Shown: positions 1-5,658 of the stretch, in pieces
How positions within the stretch are numbered: position 1 is the stretch's first letter
How the letters are laid out: each line of letters starts with the position of its first letter
Assembly: GCA_021802595.1 (NCBI GenBank)
Contig: JAJZRT010000273.1
Coordinates: 1 to 5,753 of the forward strand
Direction of reading: 5' to 3'
Length of the DNA stretch: 5,753 bases
Origin: Pseudomonadota bacterium
GTDB lineage: Bacteria; Pseudomonadota; Gammaproteobacteria; Burkholderiales; Thiobacillaceae
The notes under the pieces: generated by a model
Seen by the model: the letters and a program-made list of their open reading frames with translations, nothing else
What the model was told of the DNA's origin: nothing
The model's database searches: none
Made by a program: the position numbers and the translations under genes

Positions 1-518
1 CGAGGCTTCAACGTCCAATCGGCGATGGTCCGCAGTTCCATCATGGAGCGCCTGTCGGAAGTGAGACCGACTGCCATGACGACGCTCGTGGACGAGGTCA
101 ACGCCGACATGGCGGGAGCCTGAACGCCCTGGGGCAATTGGGAAGCCAGGGGGGCCAGCCGCTCGGCAAGGAGTTGCCGGTCGCGATAGATGTCGCTGCC
201 GGCTTTGAATACCGCGGTGATGACCGACAGGCCCTGTATCGAGCTGGAGCGCATCGACTCGACGCCCGGCGTTCCGTTGACGGCGTTTTCGATCGGCTGG
301 GTGATGAGGACTTCCACCTGCTCCGGCGACAAACCGACAGCTTCGGTCTGTATTACGACTTGGGGCGGGGCGAATTCGGGAAATACGTCATACTTCGCGC
401 CGGACAGGGTGTAGATCCCGTACCCGGCAACAATGCAGGCCAGGGCGATAATCACGCCCCGGAAGCGCAGCGAGAAACCGACGATTGCGGCAAGCATGCC
501 GGTGTCTGTGCGCGTCAT
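1..518 (-). CDS. Heavy-metal efflux RND pump, CusA/CzcA family (N-terminal part, runs off left edge)
   Basis: This is the inner-membrane, proton-driven pump of a tripartite metal exporter, which takes ions from the periplasm or cytoplasm into the channel. Only the first 172 residues lie in the window; family members are usually over 1000 residues. Visible are the first membrane helix (about residues 21-39), then DVFPEFAPPQV (44-54), GLSPEQVEVLITQPIENAV (62-80), NGTPGVESMRS (81-91) and the start of the porter domain with TSSTSVVMAVGLTS (141-154). These are hallmarks of the heavy-metal RND branch rather than the multidrug AcrB branch. The metal-binding methionines and the proton-relay residues lie outside the window, so the ion cannot be named. 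The start at 518 forms an ATGA overlap with the adaptor stop, which suggests translational coupling; a GAAAGG lies upstream. M8 is a less likely start. The family call is firm; the choice between CusA and CzcA type is open. Confidence 0.93.
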   Translation of the reverse strand, partial: MTRTDTGMLAAIVGFSLRFRGVIIALACIVAGYGIYTLSGAKYDVFPEFAPPQVVIQTEAVGLSPEQVEVLITQPIENAVNGTPGVESMRSSSIQGLSVITAVFKAGSDIYRDRQLLAERLAPLASQLPQGVQAPAMSALTSSTSVVMAVGLTSDRRSMMELRTIADWTLKP

Positions 519-1588
519 TCCTTTTTGCCTTTCTCGCCTCTTTCGCCGTTTTCACCTTCCTCTCCCGACTGGATCTGCGAGCGGAATTCCTGTGAAAGCA
601 GCATCTGCGCGCCTGTCACGACGATTTTTTCACCCGCCTTGAACTCTTTTGATGCGAACCAGCCATCCTCGATGGGGTTGTCCGTGGGGATTTCCTGGCG
701 GGCGTAGTGCTGCGCGCCCTCTTGAACATAAATCCAGGCTTTTCCCTGCCACCAAACGACGGCTGAAGCGGGGATGACCACGCCTTGAGTTTTTTCTCCG
801 TACGGAAGGTACGCCGTGACGTTCATGCCGGGCAGCAGGCTGGGTGCGGCGGCGGAATAGAAGTAGCTCGCTCCCTGAAGGCGTGCATCGGTGCGCGGGG
901 AGGAGGAAATCAGGGAGGCGGTGCCGAACGCTTCGTCAGCCAGGCGAATCCCGGCGGTTCGGGGCGGCTGCGGAATGGGTACCCCGGAAGGCGCCGTAAT
1001 CTGGAGCAGCACTTCCTGTTGTTCTACCAGACGCTTGAAAAGCGGCGATCCATCCGAAATCGCCTTGGTGAGCACCCCACCCCACTGCTGCCGCGCATTT
1101 TGCTCGATCGCATTCAACGCCGCACGGGCGGCACGCACGCTCGCTTCGTCGGCTTTCCAGGCGGCCTCCGCCGTTTGCAGGGCCTTGTCGGATACGTTTC
1201 GGTCATCGGCGTGCAAAACCTTGAGCCGTTCATATTCCTTGCGGGATGTTTCGAGCATTGCCGCCGCCTTCTCCCATTGGGAGCGCGCCGTCTCAATGCT
1301 ATTGCGCAGATCGATGAGACCCTGGAGGGGCAGAACCGCTCCATAAGCCTGAACCTGCCGGTGATAGGAAATAGGCTGAAGCGGCGCGGCGGCCACTCCG
1401 CTCTTCATTTCAGCGGCCTGGTCGAGCACGACGACCTGCTCGCCAGCCTTTCCGGATGTCGCAGGCGCCTCCTCTGTATGCTCGGGCTTCGATTCGGCGG
1501 CTTCTTCCCGCCCTTGCGTCAGATGCCAGGCCGAAAAGGCAAGGATGGCCACCACAGCGGTCATTGCGACCATAGTCTTGAGCTTCAT
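515..1588 (-). CDS. Efflux RND periplasmic adaptor (membrane fusion protein, CusB/HlyD-like)
   Basis: This protein bridges the inner-membrane pump and the outer-membrane channel in the periplasm. Of its 357 residues, 7-20 form a hydrophobic N-terminal export signal or anchor without a lipobox cysteine. A charged linker follows (27-50). Residues about 93-167 are a long alpha-helical, coiled-coil-like stretch rich in Ala, Glu and Arg (the hairpin). A beta-barrel region runs about 193-265, with LLPGMNVTAYLP (251-262), and a membrane-proximal domain starts at VVIPASAVVWW (270-280). The C-terminus is a charged Glu/Gly/Lys tail (341-357). The usual lipoyl half-motifs that flank the hairpin (APVDGxV, GxxVxxGQ) are not recognisable, so the lipoyl domain is reduced or diverged. 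There is no His- or Met-rich metal-binding N-terminus like that of CusB. AGAGGA at 1603-1598 with a 9-nt spacing supports the start. The gene overlaps both neighbours by 4 nt. Confidence 0.9.
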   Translation of the reverse strand: MKLKTMVAMTAVVAILAFSAWHLTQGREEAAESKPEHTEEAPATSGKAGEQVVVLDQAAEMKSGVAAAPLQPISYHRQVQAYGAVLPLQGLIDLRNSIETARSQWEKAAAMLETSRKEYERLKVLHADDRNVSDKALQTAEAAWKADEASVRAARAALNAIEQNARQQWGGVLTKAISDGSPLFKRLVEQQEVLLQITAPSGVPIPQPPRTAGIRLADEAFGTASLISSSPRTDARLQGASYFYSAAAPSLLPGMNVTAYLPYGEKTQGVVIPASAVVWWQGKAWIYVQEGAQHYARQEIPTDNPIEDGWFASKEFKAGEKIVVTGAQMLLSQEFRSQIQSGEEGENGERGEKGKKE

Positions 1589-3012
1589 GGCTTGTTTTCC
1601 TCTGTTCTGGGGGTTTTCTCGATCATCGCCGAAAGCGGCGGTTCGGACGCGGCCGGGCGTTGCATTGCATCTTCCAGCCGTCCCAATGCCTGCTGTGCGG
1701 TCATCACGGCTTGGAGCCGCGCGAGCCCTGCCGCCGAAAGCTCCAGTCGAGCGCTCAAGAGCGACAGCCGATCCGCTTCCCCGGCGTTGAATTGGGCGCC
1801 GACGGACTGTTGGTATCGCTTCTGGGAGGCAAGCAGGGCATCAGCGGCAGCGGCTTTCTCCAGGGCGGCCTGATAACTCCTCAGTGCCAGGTCGATTTCG
1901 CCGATCGCTTTCGCCTGCAGCGCAATGAAAGTCGCGGCAGCCTGCTTGCGGCGCGCCTCCGTTTGGGCGATGGGGCCCTCGTTGCGGTTCAAGACGGGCA
2001 GTGCCAAGGACAATCCCAGGGACCATTTGACTTGGCCAGCGTCCCAGAGGTAGCCCGGTCCCAAACCGATGTCCGGATACTGTTTGGCGACCTCGGTGCG
2101 CAGGGCGGACTGGCTTGCCTCGTATTCGGCGAGTGCGGCCAAAATGTCGGCCCGATTCAAGAGGGCCTGGCGGCGTACATCGGAGGAGGTGAGATTGGCG
2201 TCTGCGGGAATGCGGGTGATATCTTCAAGCGACAGGCTGACCCCCTCCAAGGCGCTGGCCGGAAGCCCGATCGCCGCAGCGAGCCGCGCCAGCGCTTCGC
2301 TGCGGCGCATTTGCGCGTCCCGCAGGGCCAATCGCGTCTGCTCCAGGGCGATGCGGGCTTGCGTGACGATCGGCAGGGAAATGTCGCCTGACGCGAGGCG
2401 CCGCTCAAGCAGACCGACCAGGTCTTTCTGAACGGCTTCCTGCTGGCTCAGCAGCGCCTCGGATTCGCGCGCCCCGGAAAGTTCTAACAGATTAGCCCGT
2501 ACCTGGCCGCGCACTTGCCACGCGATACTCGCGATGTTGAAGCGGGCCGCCTCGGACAGGTGTTGGGCATGTTCCAGGCGATATCCCCGCTTGCCCGCGG
2601 TTTCGATCGTAATATCCAGATTCCAGCCCAGAGACCAGGGCGAGACGCCGTTAGGCGCATTGTTATTGTGCTGTGCGGAGATGCCGAGGTTAGGGTTGGG
2701 GCGTGCACCGGCCGTGATCATCCCGGCTTCCGCCACGCCCCATTTGGCGCGCGCCACATCCAGATCGGGGCTGTAATAAAAGGCCGCAAGGGTGAGCGTC
2801 TCAAGATTCCATGATCTGGCTGGCCATGGAATGGCTTTTTGCCTGAGATTACGTTCCAGGAACTGTTTGAGACCCGCGCTATGTAGCGTGCGTGCTTCGA
2901 ATACAGATGCCGTATCGGCTGGCACGATAGGATGCGATTGGAAACTTGCGCATCCGGCGAGCGAGGCTGCGAGGAGAAAAAAGCCGGCGAATGGAACGAA
3001 GTGATTTTTCAT
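1585..3012 (-). CDS. TolC/CusC-family outer-membrane efflux lipoprotein
   Basis: This is the outer-membrane channel of the tripartite exporter. It has 475 residues, the usual size for CusC/CzcC proteins. It starts with a lipoprotein signal peptide: a Lys/His N-terminus, a hydrophobic core, and the lipobox L-A-G-C with the lipidated Cys at residue 21. The remainder shows the two-fold alpha-helical repeat of outer-membrane factors: long Ala/Leu/Gln/Glu-rich helices alternating with short beta-strand segments. Examples of the latter are the GAR-PNPN-LGIS stretch near residue 100 and the PDIGLGPGYLW and LGLSLALPVLNRNEG segments in the second half. The start at 3012 is the only one that keeps the signal peptide, since the next Met is near residue 96. 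No clear Shine-Dalgarno sequence precedes it, so expression may be weak or depend on readthrough from the gene 27 nt upstream. The stop overlaps the adaptor start as ATGA. Confidence 0.93.
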   Translation of the reverse strand: MKNHFVPFAGFFLLAASLAGCASFQSHPIVPADTASVFEARTLHSAGLKQFLERNLRQKAIPWPARSWNLETLTLAAFYYSPDLDVARAKWGVAEAGMITAGARPNPNLGISAQHNNNAPNGVSPWSLGWNLDITIETAGKRGYRLEHAQHLSEAARFNIASIAWQVRGQVRANLLELSGARESEALLSQQEAVQKDLVGLLERRLASGDISLPIVTQARIALEQTRLALRDAQMRRSEALARLAAAIGLPASALEGVSLSLEDITRIPADANLTSSDVRRQALLNRADILAALAEYEASQSALRTEVAKQYPDIGLGPGYLWDAGQVKWSLGLSLALPVLNRNEGPIAQTEARRKQAAATFIALQAKAIGEIDLALRSYQAALEKAAAADALLASQKRYQQSVGAQFNAGEADRLSLLSARLELSAAGLARLQAVMTAQQALGRLEDAMQRPAASEPPLSAMIEKTPRTEENKP

Positions 3013-3039
3013 AATCGATTTTCAGACGGATTTCTGCGC

Positions 3040-4227
3040 TCAACGAGCGTTAGCAATTGGCGACAGCGATGCCGCACACCCACAACTTGTACTAGCGGCG
3101 CAGGCCAATGCCGTGTCCTCTTCGTCACCGGGCGCGCGGTCCTGCACATAAGCGTCCCCGGTGGCGAGCGCGTGCTCGGCGCGTGCCAGTTCCCGTCCCA
3201 GGTAGGCGGCATGATCCAGGCGGCTGATGAGATCCTGCGCGATCACGGCGCCATAGAGTGCCGTCGATGTCGCGCCCTCGATGACCCGGGTAAGCACACC
3301 GGTGTTCGCGTAGTGCTCCAGCACCAGGAGCCGGCGACGCCGGTCCGGGTAGATCACTACATACCCGTTTGGGTCGGCGATCAGGCGGACCGGCTCCACC
3401 GCCTGCTGAATGGGCACCGAGGCCGCCTCAGCCACGATTTCCTCGGCCGGTCCGGGATCGTTCGCGGCGAGCTCGGCGATTTTCCCGGCGATCGCCTCGA
3501 TGTCGGTCGTGCCGATCATGTCCACCACCTGCAGCCGGCGGCGGAAGGCCTCCACCTGCTCGTGGCCCACATTCTTGATGACGGGGCGCTTGCCCTGGGC
3601 GTTGCGGATGCGTCCGCCTTCTTCGATGCCATCGCGCATGAGGCTCACCAGCGATTGTCCGGGCAGGTGGCCGATGGCCTTGCGCGTGTCCTCGCCGCAG
3701 ACCACGAGGAAGCGCACGTTTGGATTGGGCAGCAGATTGCAGATGAGGTGCTCGATACCCAGGTTCTCGGTGTGCAGGCTGCCGACGATAGCCATGCCGG
3801 CAGGTCGCGCCATCGCAAGCCGCGCCACCAGATCGTCGGAGTTCAACGTGCACACCGCCACCGGAGCCTGAAAGCGCAATACCCGGTAGTCGCCGGGCAG
3901 CGGCGGCCAGCCCTCGCGTTCGGGCAGCCCGGCGGTGGCGCAGTGGCCTGCCTCGGCCAGCGCCGGGTCTAGCTCCGTTGCGGCGTTCGCGGCCACCGCC
4001 GGCCAGCACACCTCGCAACCGAGGCAGTCGTAGCGTTTGGGCTCGAACAGCGCGCGAGCCTCGTCAAGCAAACCGGGGAGTAACGTGCGCGTGGGTGCCG
4101 AGCCCTGCAGGGCAGAGACGGTATCCTGGAAACAGCCGCAGCGGTGGCACTTGGTCGCCGCCATGGCCTGGCGCAATTCGCGGCGCAGCGTTTCCAGGGC
4201 GGCGTTCTCGATGGCGGCGGCAGTCAC
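3040..4227 (-). CDS. MtrA-like corrinoid/methyltransferase-domain protein with DUF4346 C-terminal domain and cysteine clusters
   Basis: The product has 395 residues when started at the GTG at 4227. An upstream ATG at 4416 would add 63 residues that only shadow the repressor gene. The N-terminal domain has two cysteine groups, C27-x2-C30-x-C32 and C68-x2-C71-x2-C74, which could hold a metal or Fe-S cluster. Residues about 107-260 resemble subunit A of tetrahydromethanopterin S-methyltransferase: WPPLPGDYRVL, PVAVCTLNS, then HTENLGIEH (152-160) and NPNVRFLVVCG (168-178). The His of HTENLG corresponds to the cobalt-ligating His reported for archaeal MtrA (recalled, not checked). Residues about 283-352 fit a DUF4346-type domain (DPNGYVVIYPDR, RVIEG, SRLDHAAYLGREL). 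The tail carries C376, C382 and C384. There is no membrane helix, unlike archaeal membrane-bound MtrA, so it is probably cytoplasmic. The family call is good; the biochemical role in bacteria is unknown. Its place behind a metal-sensing repressor suggests metal-dependent expression. Confidence 0.85.
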   Translation of the reverse strand: MTAAAIENAALETLRRELRQAMAATKCHRCGCFQDTVSALQGSAPTRTLLPGLLDEARALFEPKRYDCLGCEVCWPAVAANAATELDPALAEAGHCATAGLPEREGWPPLPGDYRVLRFQAPVAVCTLNSDDLVARLAMARPAGMAIVGSLHTENLGIEHLICNLLPNPNVRFLVVCGEDTRKAIGHLPGQSLVSLMRDGIEEGGRIRNAQGKRPVIKNVGHEQVEAFRRRLQVVDMIGTTDIEAIAGKIAELAANDPGPAEEIVAEAASVPIQQAVEPVRLIADPNGYVVIYPDRRRRLLVLEHYANTGVLTRVIEGATSTALYGAVIAQDLISRLDHAAYLGRELARAEHALATGDAYVQDRAPGDEEDTALACAASTSCGCAASLSPIANAR

Positions 4228-4604
4228 GTCAGTCGCTCCTCCAGCAGGCAGAAATCGCCTTTGAGGGCCTTGAGCAATCCCTCGCTGTGCACCCGGTAAT
4301 AGACCATCTTGCCGTCGTTGCGCATGCCGAGCCAGCCTTGGCTGCGCAGCAGCTTGAGCTGGTGCGAGGTGGCGGCGACGGTCAGCCCAAGGACATGGGA
4401 CACGTCGCAGACGCACAGTTCGCCGTGGGCGAGCGAGAGCAGTATCTTCAGGCGCGTGACATTACCCAGCAGCTTGTACAGCTCGGCCAGTTGCGGCAGC
4501 AACTGCTCCTCCTTCGCCAGCTCGGCCTTGATCCGGGCGACCTTCTCCTGCTCGAAACAGGTGACGTTGCAGACAGGGCTGGTAATAATTTTGGCAGTAG
4601 GCAT
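4224..4604 (-). CDS. ArsR/SmtB-family metal-responsive repressor, CadC-like
   Basis: This is a 126-residue winged-helix repressor expected to bind operator DNA as a dimer and release it on metal binding. The N-terminal extension carries C12 and C16 (VCNVTC, then FEQEKV), and helix alpha3 carries C64 and C66 in ELCVCD. This arrangement matches the four-thiolate (alpha3N) Cd/Pb/Zn site of staphylococcal CadC, including the similar EEKV/EQEKV context. The recognition helix is about residues 74-90 (TVAATSHQLKLLRSQG) and the wing follows (NDGKMVYYRV). The second, alpha5 zinc site of CadC seems mostly lost: aligned by eye, its Asp/His/His positions are Ser, Gly and Leu. C119 is an extra cysteine. 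The ATG at 4604 is the only start that keeps C12/C16, and an in-frame TGA lies just upstream at 4619-4617. No Shine-Dalgarno sequence is seen. As first gene of the unit, it probably represses its own operon. Confidence 0.92.
   Translation of the reverse strand: MPTAKIITSPVCNVTCFEQEKVARIKAELAKEEQLLPQLAELYKLLGNVTRLKILLSLAHGELCVCDVSHVLGLTVAATSHQLKLLRSQGWLGMRNDGKMVYYRVHSEGLLKALKGDFCLLEERLT
4236..4242 (-). promoter_or_regulatory. Shine-Dalgarno GGAGGAG setting the GTG start of the MtrA-like gene
   Basis: A strong GGAGGAG lies inside the end of the repressor gene, 8 nt before the GTG at 4227. The GTG overlaps the repressor's TGA (GTGA). This decides the start and rejects the longer ATG start at 4416. 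Confidence 0.8.
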
Positions 4605-4610
4605 CGGGAG

Positions 4611-4666
4611 TGTATATCATTTAGACGATTGCGATAATGATAAACTGAGTGTGGCTGACAGTGCAA
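4611..4666 (-). promoter_or_regulatory. Candidate promoter of the repressor-efflux operon
   Basis: Two readings are possible. The first has -35 TTGCAC (4666-4661), an 18-nt spacer and -10 TATCAT (4642-4637, five of six consensus bases), giving a start near 4630 and a 26-nt leader. The second is an extended -10, TGA-TATACA (TG at 4619-4618, hexamer 4616-4611), which would place transcription start on the A of the repressor ATG, a leaderless mRNA; this would fit the missing Shine-Dalgarno sequence. Both are read by eye from consensus matching. Confidence 0.5.
4615..4642. promoter_or_regulatory. Candidate ArsR operator: inverted repeat TATCATT-N14-AATGATA
   Basis: Two perfect 7-bp inverted arms (4636-4642 and 4615-4621) are separated by 14 bp, a 28-bp span close to the usual ArsR/SmtB operator size. 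One arm covers the better -10 hexamer and the other lies just past the predicted start site. That is where a repressor of this family would block transcription. That the CadC-like protein binds here is inference. Confidence 0.5.
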
Positions 4667-4828
4667 GAAGATTCGGAGCGCCTTGACGATAGGGAAAATG
4701 GAGGGCACGCCTGGGTGGGTTATAAGGAATTCACGAGACGCACGACCCCGTCCTGGTGCAGAACCCCCCGGTCCTAGACAAACCCGCCAACAGTGCGAAG
4801 TCAGCGGTTCCTGAACACACTGATCCGG

Positions 4829-4857
4829 TTGACACCGAGTCGGTCTCGCCTCATGAT
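4829..4857 (+). promoter_or_regulatory. Candidate promoter of the second ArsR unit
   Basis: A perfect -35 TTGACA (4829-4834) is followed after 17 nt by CATGAT (4852-4857, four of six -10 consensus bases). Transcription would start near 4864, giving a leader of about 34 nt. That leader is AT-rich and has no recognisable Shine-Dalgarno sequence before the ATG at 4898. Other AT-rich hexamers downstream could serve as -10 elements but would be too far from this -35. Confidence 0.55.
4834..4844. promoter_or_regulatory. Palindrome ACCGAGTCGGT in the promoter spacer
   Basis: There are 5-bp perfect arms around a single G, starting at the last base of the -35 and lying in the spacer of the plus-strand promoter. 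It may be a second protein-binding site, but it is short enough to be chance. Confidence 0.25.
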
Positions 4858-4862
4858 ATGAG
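4850..4862. promoter_or_regulatory. Candidate operator CTCATGATATGAG over the -10 of the second ArsR unit
   Basis: This is a perfect dyad, CTCAT-GAT-ATGAG, with 5-bp arms and a 3-nt centre. It covers the predicted -10 hexamer, where a repressor would exclude RNA polymerase. It contains the 7-mer ATGATAT, also present in the same orientation in the promoter of the opposite unit (4620-4614). Binding by the adjacent ArsR protein is inferred. Confidence 0.45.
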
Positions 4863-4897
4863 TAGATATTTATATATGTATAGATTAATATGCAATC

Positions 4898-5272
4898 ATG
4901 AAATTTTCTGAACAAGATCAACAGCAGATCATTCCGGCACTCAAAGTTCTCGGAGAACCGAACCGCCTACGCATCTTGCGTGGTTTAGGGCTGGAATGCC
5001 GGCCGGTGACAGACATCATCAATGCAACGGGCTTGGGACAAACCAATGTGTCATTCCACTTGCGCGTATTGCGTGAGGCGGGATTCGTCCGTGCCGAACG
5101 TCGCGGGCCTTTTATCTATTACTGCCTCACCGACCCTGAGCTGTTGCGCATCCTGCACGACTTGAAACATTGGCTGGACGCACCCCAGGCCACGGTCACA
5201 AGCGAGGTCAAACAGCCTAGCCACCCAATTAGGCACAATTCGGCGGCGGCGAAAACCAAGGAGGTAACGTAA
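4898..5272 (+). CDS. ArsR-family winged-helix transcriptional regulator (second type)
   Basis: This 124-residue repressor-type regulator differs clearly from the CadC-like one on the other strand. The core is an ArsR HTH: LKVLGEPNRLRIL (15-27), a helix with PVTDIINATGL (36-46), the recognition helix GQTNVSFHLRVLREAG (47-62) and the wing AERRGPFIYYCL (66-77). It lacks the ELCVCD metal motif. Its only cysteines are C34, just before the alpha3 helix, and C76, in the wing, so metal, metalloid or redox sensing by this pair is possible but not shown. Residues from about 97 on form a hydrophilic tail of unknown role. It is preceded by a good promoter and a dyad, which suggests self-repression. The stop codon overlaps the next start by one base (TAATG), so the two are co-transcribed. 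The ligand cannot be assigned. Confidence 0.9.
   Translation: MKFSEQDQQQIIPALKVLGEPNRLRILRGLGLECRPVTDIINATGLGQTNVSFHLRVLREAGFVRAERRGPFIYYCLTDPELLRILHDLKHWLDAPQATVTSEVKQPSHPIRHNSAAAKTKEVT
5258..5264 (+). promoter_or_regulatory. Shine-Dalgarno AAGGAGG for the SHOCT protein
   Basis: A near-perfect ribosome binding site lies in the last codons of the regulator gene, 7 nt before the ATG at 5272. It fixes the start and suggests the small protein is made in quantity. Confidence 0.8.
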
Positions 5273-5505
5273 TGATGTGGAACTATGGACCGTGGGGCGG
5301 GTTTCCGTGGATGTGGATATTTCCACTGATCTTTCTCATCGTGATACTGGTCTTCCTCTTCCGCAGCGGCGGCTTGCCAATGTGCGGCGGCCATGAAACG
5401 CACGGAAGAAGAGAAGAAAGCGCGCGCGAACTTCTCGACCGGCGCTACGCCCGTGGGGAAATCAGCCGCGAGGAATATCAGCAGATGAAAAAAGATCTCG
5501 AATAA
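5272..5505 (+). CDS. Small single-span membrane protein with C-terminal SHOCT domain
   Basis: This 77-residue protein has a Trp-rich start (W3, W8, W13, W15), one membrane helix at about residues 13-30, a short linker MCGGHETH (37-44) and a C-terminal SHOCT segment (about 50-77: ARELLDRRYARGEISREEYQ and following). SHOCT is a short helical domain often found at protein ends and thought to mediate oligomerisation; its precise function is unknown. The linker's Met, Cys and two His could bind a metal, which would suit the locus, but this is inference. Small proteins of this build often accompany metal-resistance genes. It starts within the regulator's stop codon and has an excellent ribosome binding site, so it is the second gene of the plus-strand unit. 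A second ATG follows directly at 5275. Confidence 0.85.
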   Translation: MMWNYGPWGGFPWMWIFPLIFLIVILVFLFRSGGLPMCGGHETHGRREESARELLDRRYARGEISREEYQQMKKDLE

Positions 5506-5523
5506 CAGCAAAGGAATGATCGA

Positions 5524-5658
5524 ATGATGCTTCAAGACCGATTATTCCCGGCCACGGTGATGCCGGATCAGAACTGGTGGCACGCCTTGTGGCCCGATCC
5601 GGATGGCGTCGTCAGGGCTTTGCGCATCTTGATTAGCCCCCAACCTCAGCCAGTCTGA
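5524..5658 (+). pseudogene. Truncated SAM-dependent methyltransferase gene (N-terminal remnant)
   Basis: The frame is open for 44 codons. The first ~35 residues, including LFPATVMPDQNWWHALWPDP (7-26), resemble the N-terminal lead of a class I SAM-dependent methyltransferase group with a D-x-x-WW-x-x-LWPDP pattern; this is recognised from memory, not searched. The SAM-binding glycine motif that should follow is absent. Instead the frame runs into insertion-sequence DNA and ends with the unrelated tail ISPQPQPV. AAGGA at 5511-5515, 8 nt before the ATG, is a good ribosome binding site, and the gene follows the SHOCT gene by 18 nt, so it was the third gene of the unit before it was cut. A short fused peptide could still be made. 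The family assignment is tentative; the truncation by the element is well supported by the transposase fragment. Confidence 0.6.

Larger units (their letters stand above)
4605..4897. other. Divergent intergenic region with no gene seen
   Basis: These 293 nt separate the two oppositely transcribed ArsR units. The outer ends hold the two promoters and dyads described separately. The middle (about 4670-4825) contains no convincing gene, RNA gene, terminator hairpin or repeat. The stretch near 4863-4897 is strikingly AT-rich compared with the rest of the window. Confidence 0.7.

Noticed and set aside
785..1873. Long plus-strand open frame opposite the adaptor and channel genes
   Set aside because: It is antisense to two well-recognised efflux proteins, of low-complexity Arg/Gly/Ser composition, and crosses their junction; a by-product of GC-rich coding.
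3013..3039. Possible terminator or new promoter between the MtrA-like and channel genes
   Set aside because: The 27-nt gap has no stable GC-rich hairpin with a T-run and no convincing promoter; readthrough is the simpler reading.
2932..3972. Long plus-strand open frame opposite the channel and MtrA-like genes
   Set aside because: It is antisense to recognised domains and has no family likeness or ribosome binding site of note.
3040..4227. Possible HgcA-type mercury-methylating corrinoid protein, given the ArsR neighbour
   Set aside because: The diagnostic N-(V/I)-W-C-A-A-G-K cap-helix motif and membrane helices are absent, and no HgcB-like ferredoxin follows; the MtrA likeness is direct.
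4228..4416. 63-residue N-terminal extension of the MtrA-like protein from an ATG at 4416
   Set aside because: It lies wholly within the repressor gene in another frame, is Arg/Ala/Gln-rich without domain likeness, and a GTG with an ideal Shine-Dalgarno sequence sits at 4227.
4712..4749. Minus-strand stretch beginning GGGGTCGTGCGTCTC, similar to the outer end of Tn3-family inverted repeats
   Set aside because: Only the first few bases match; the inner part typical of 38-bp Tn3 repeats is absent and no partner repeat lies in the window.
4448..4921. 157-codon minus-strand frame spanning the intergenic region
   Set aside because: It overlaps the CadC-like gene out of frame and both promoters; the product looks like translated non-coding DNA.
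4726..4921. Open plus-strand frame upstream of the second ArsR gene
   Set aside because: It has only a GTG start without a Shine-Dalgarno sequence, no recognisable motif, and runs through the promoter and dyad into the regulator start in another frame; chance or an unrecognisable gene remnant.
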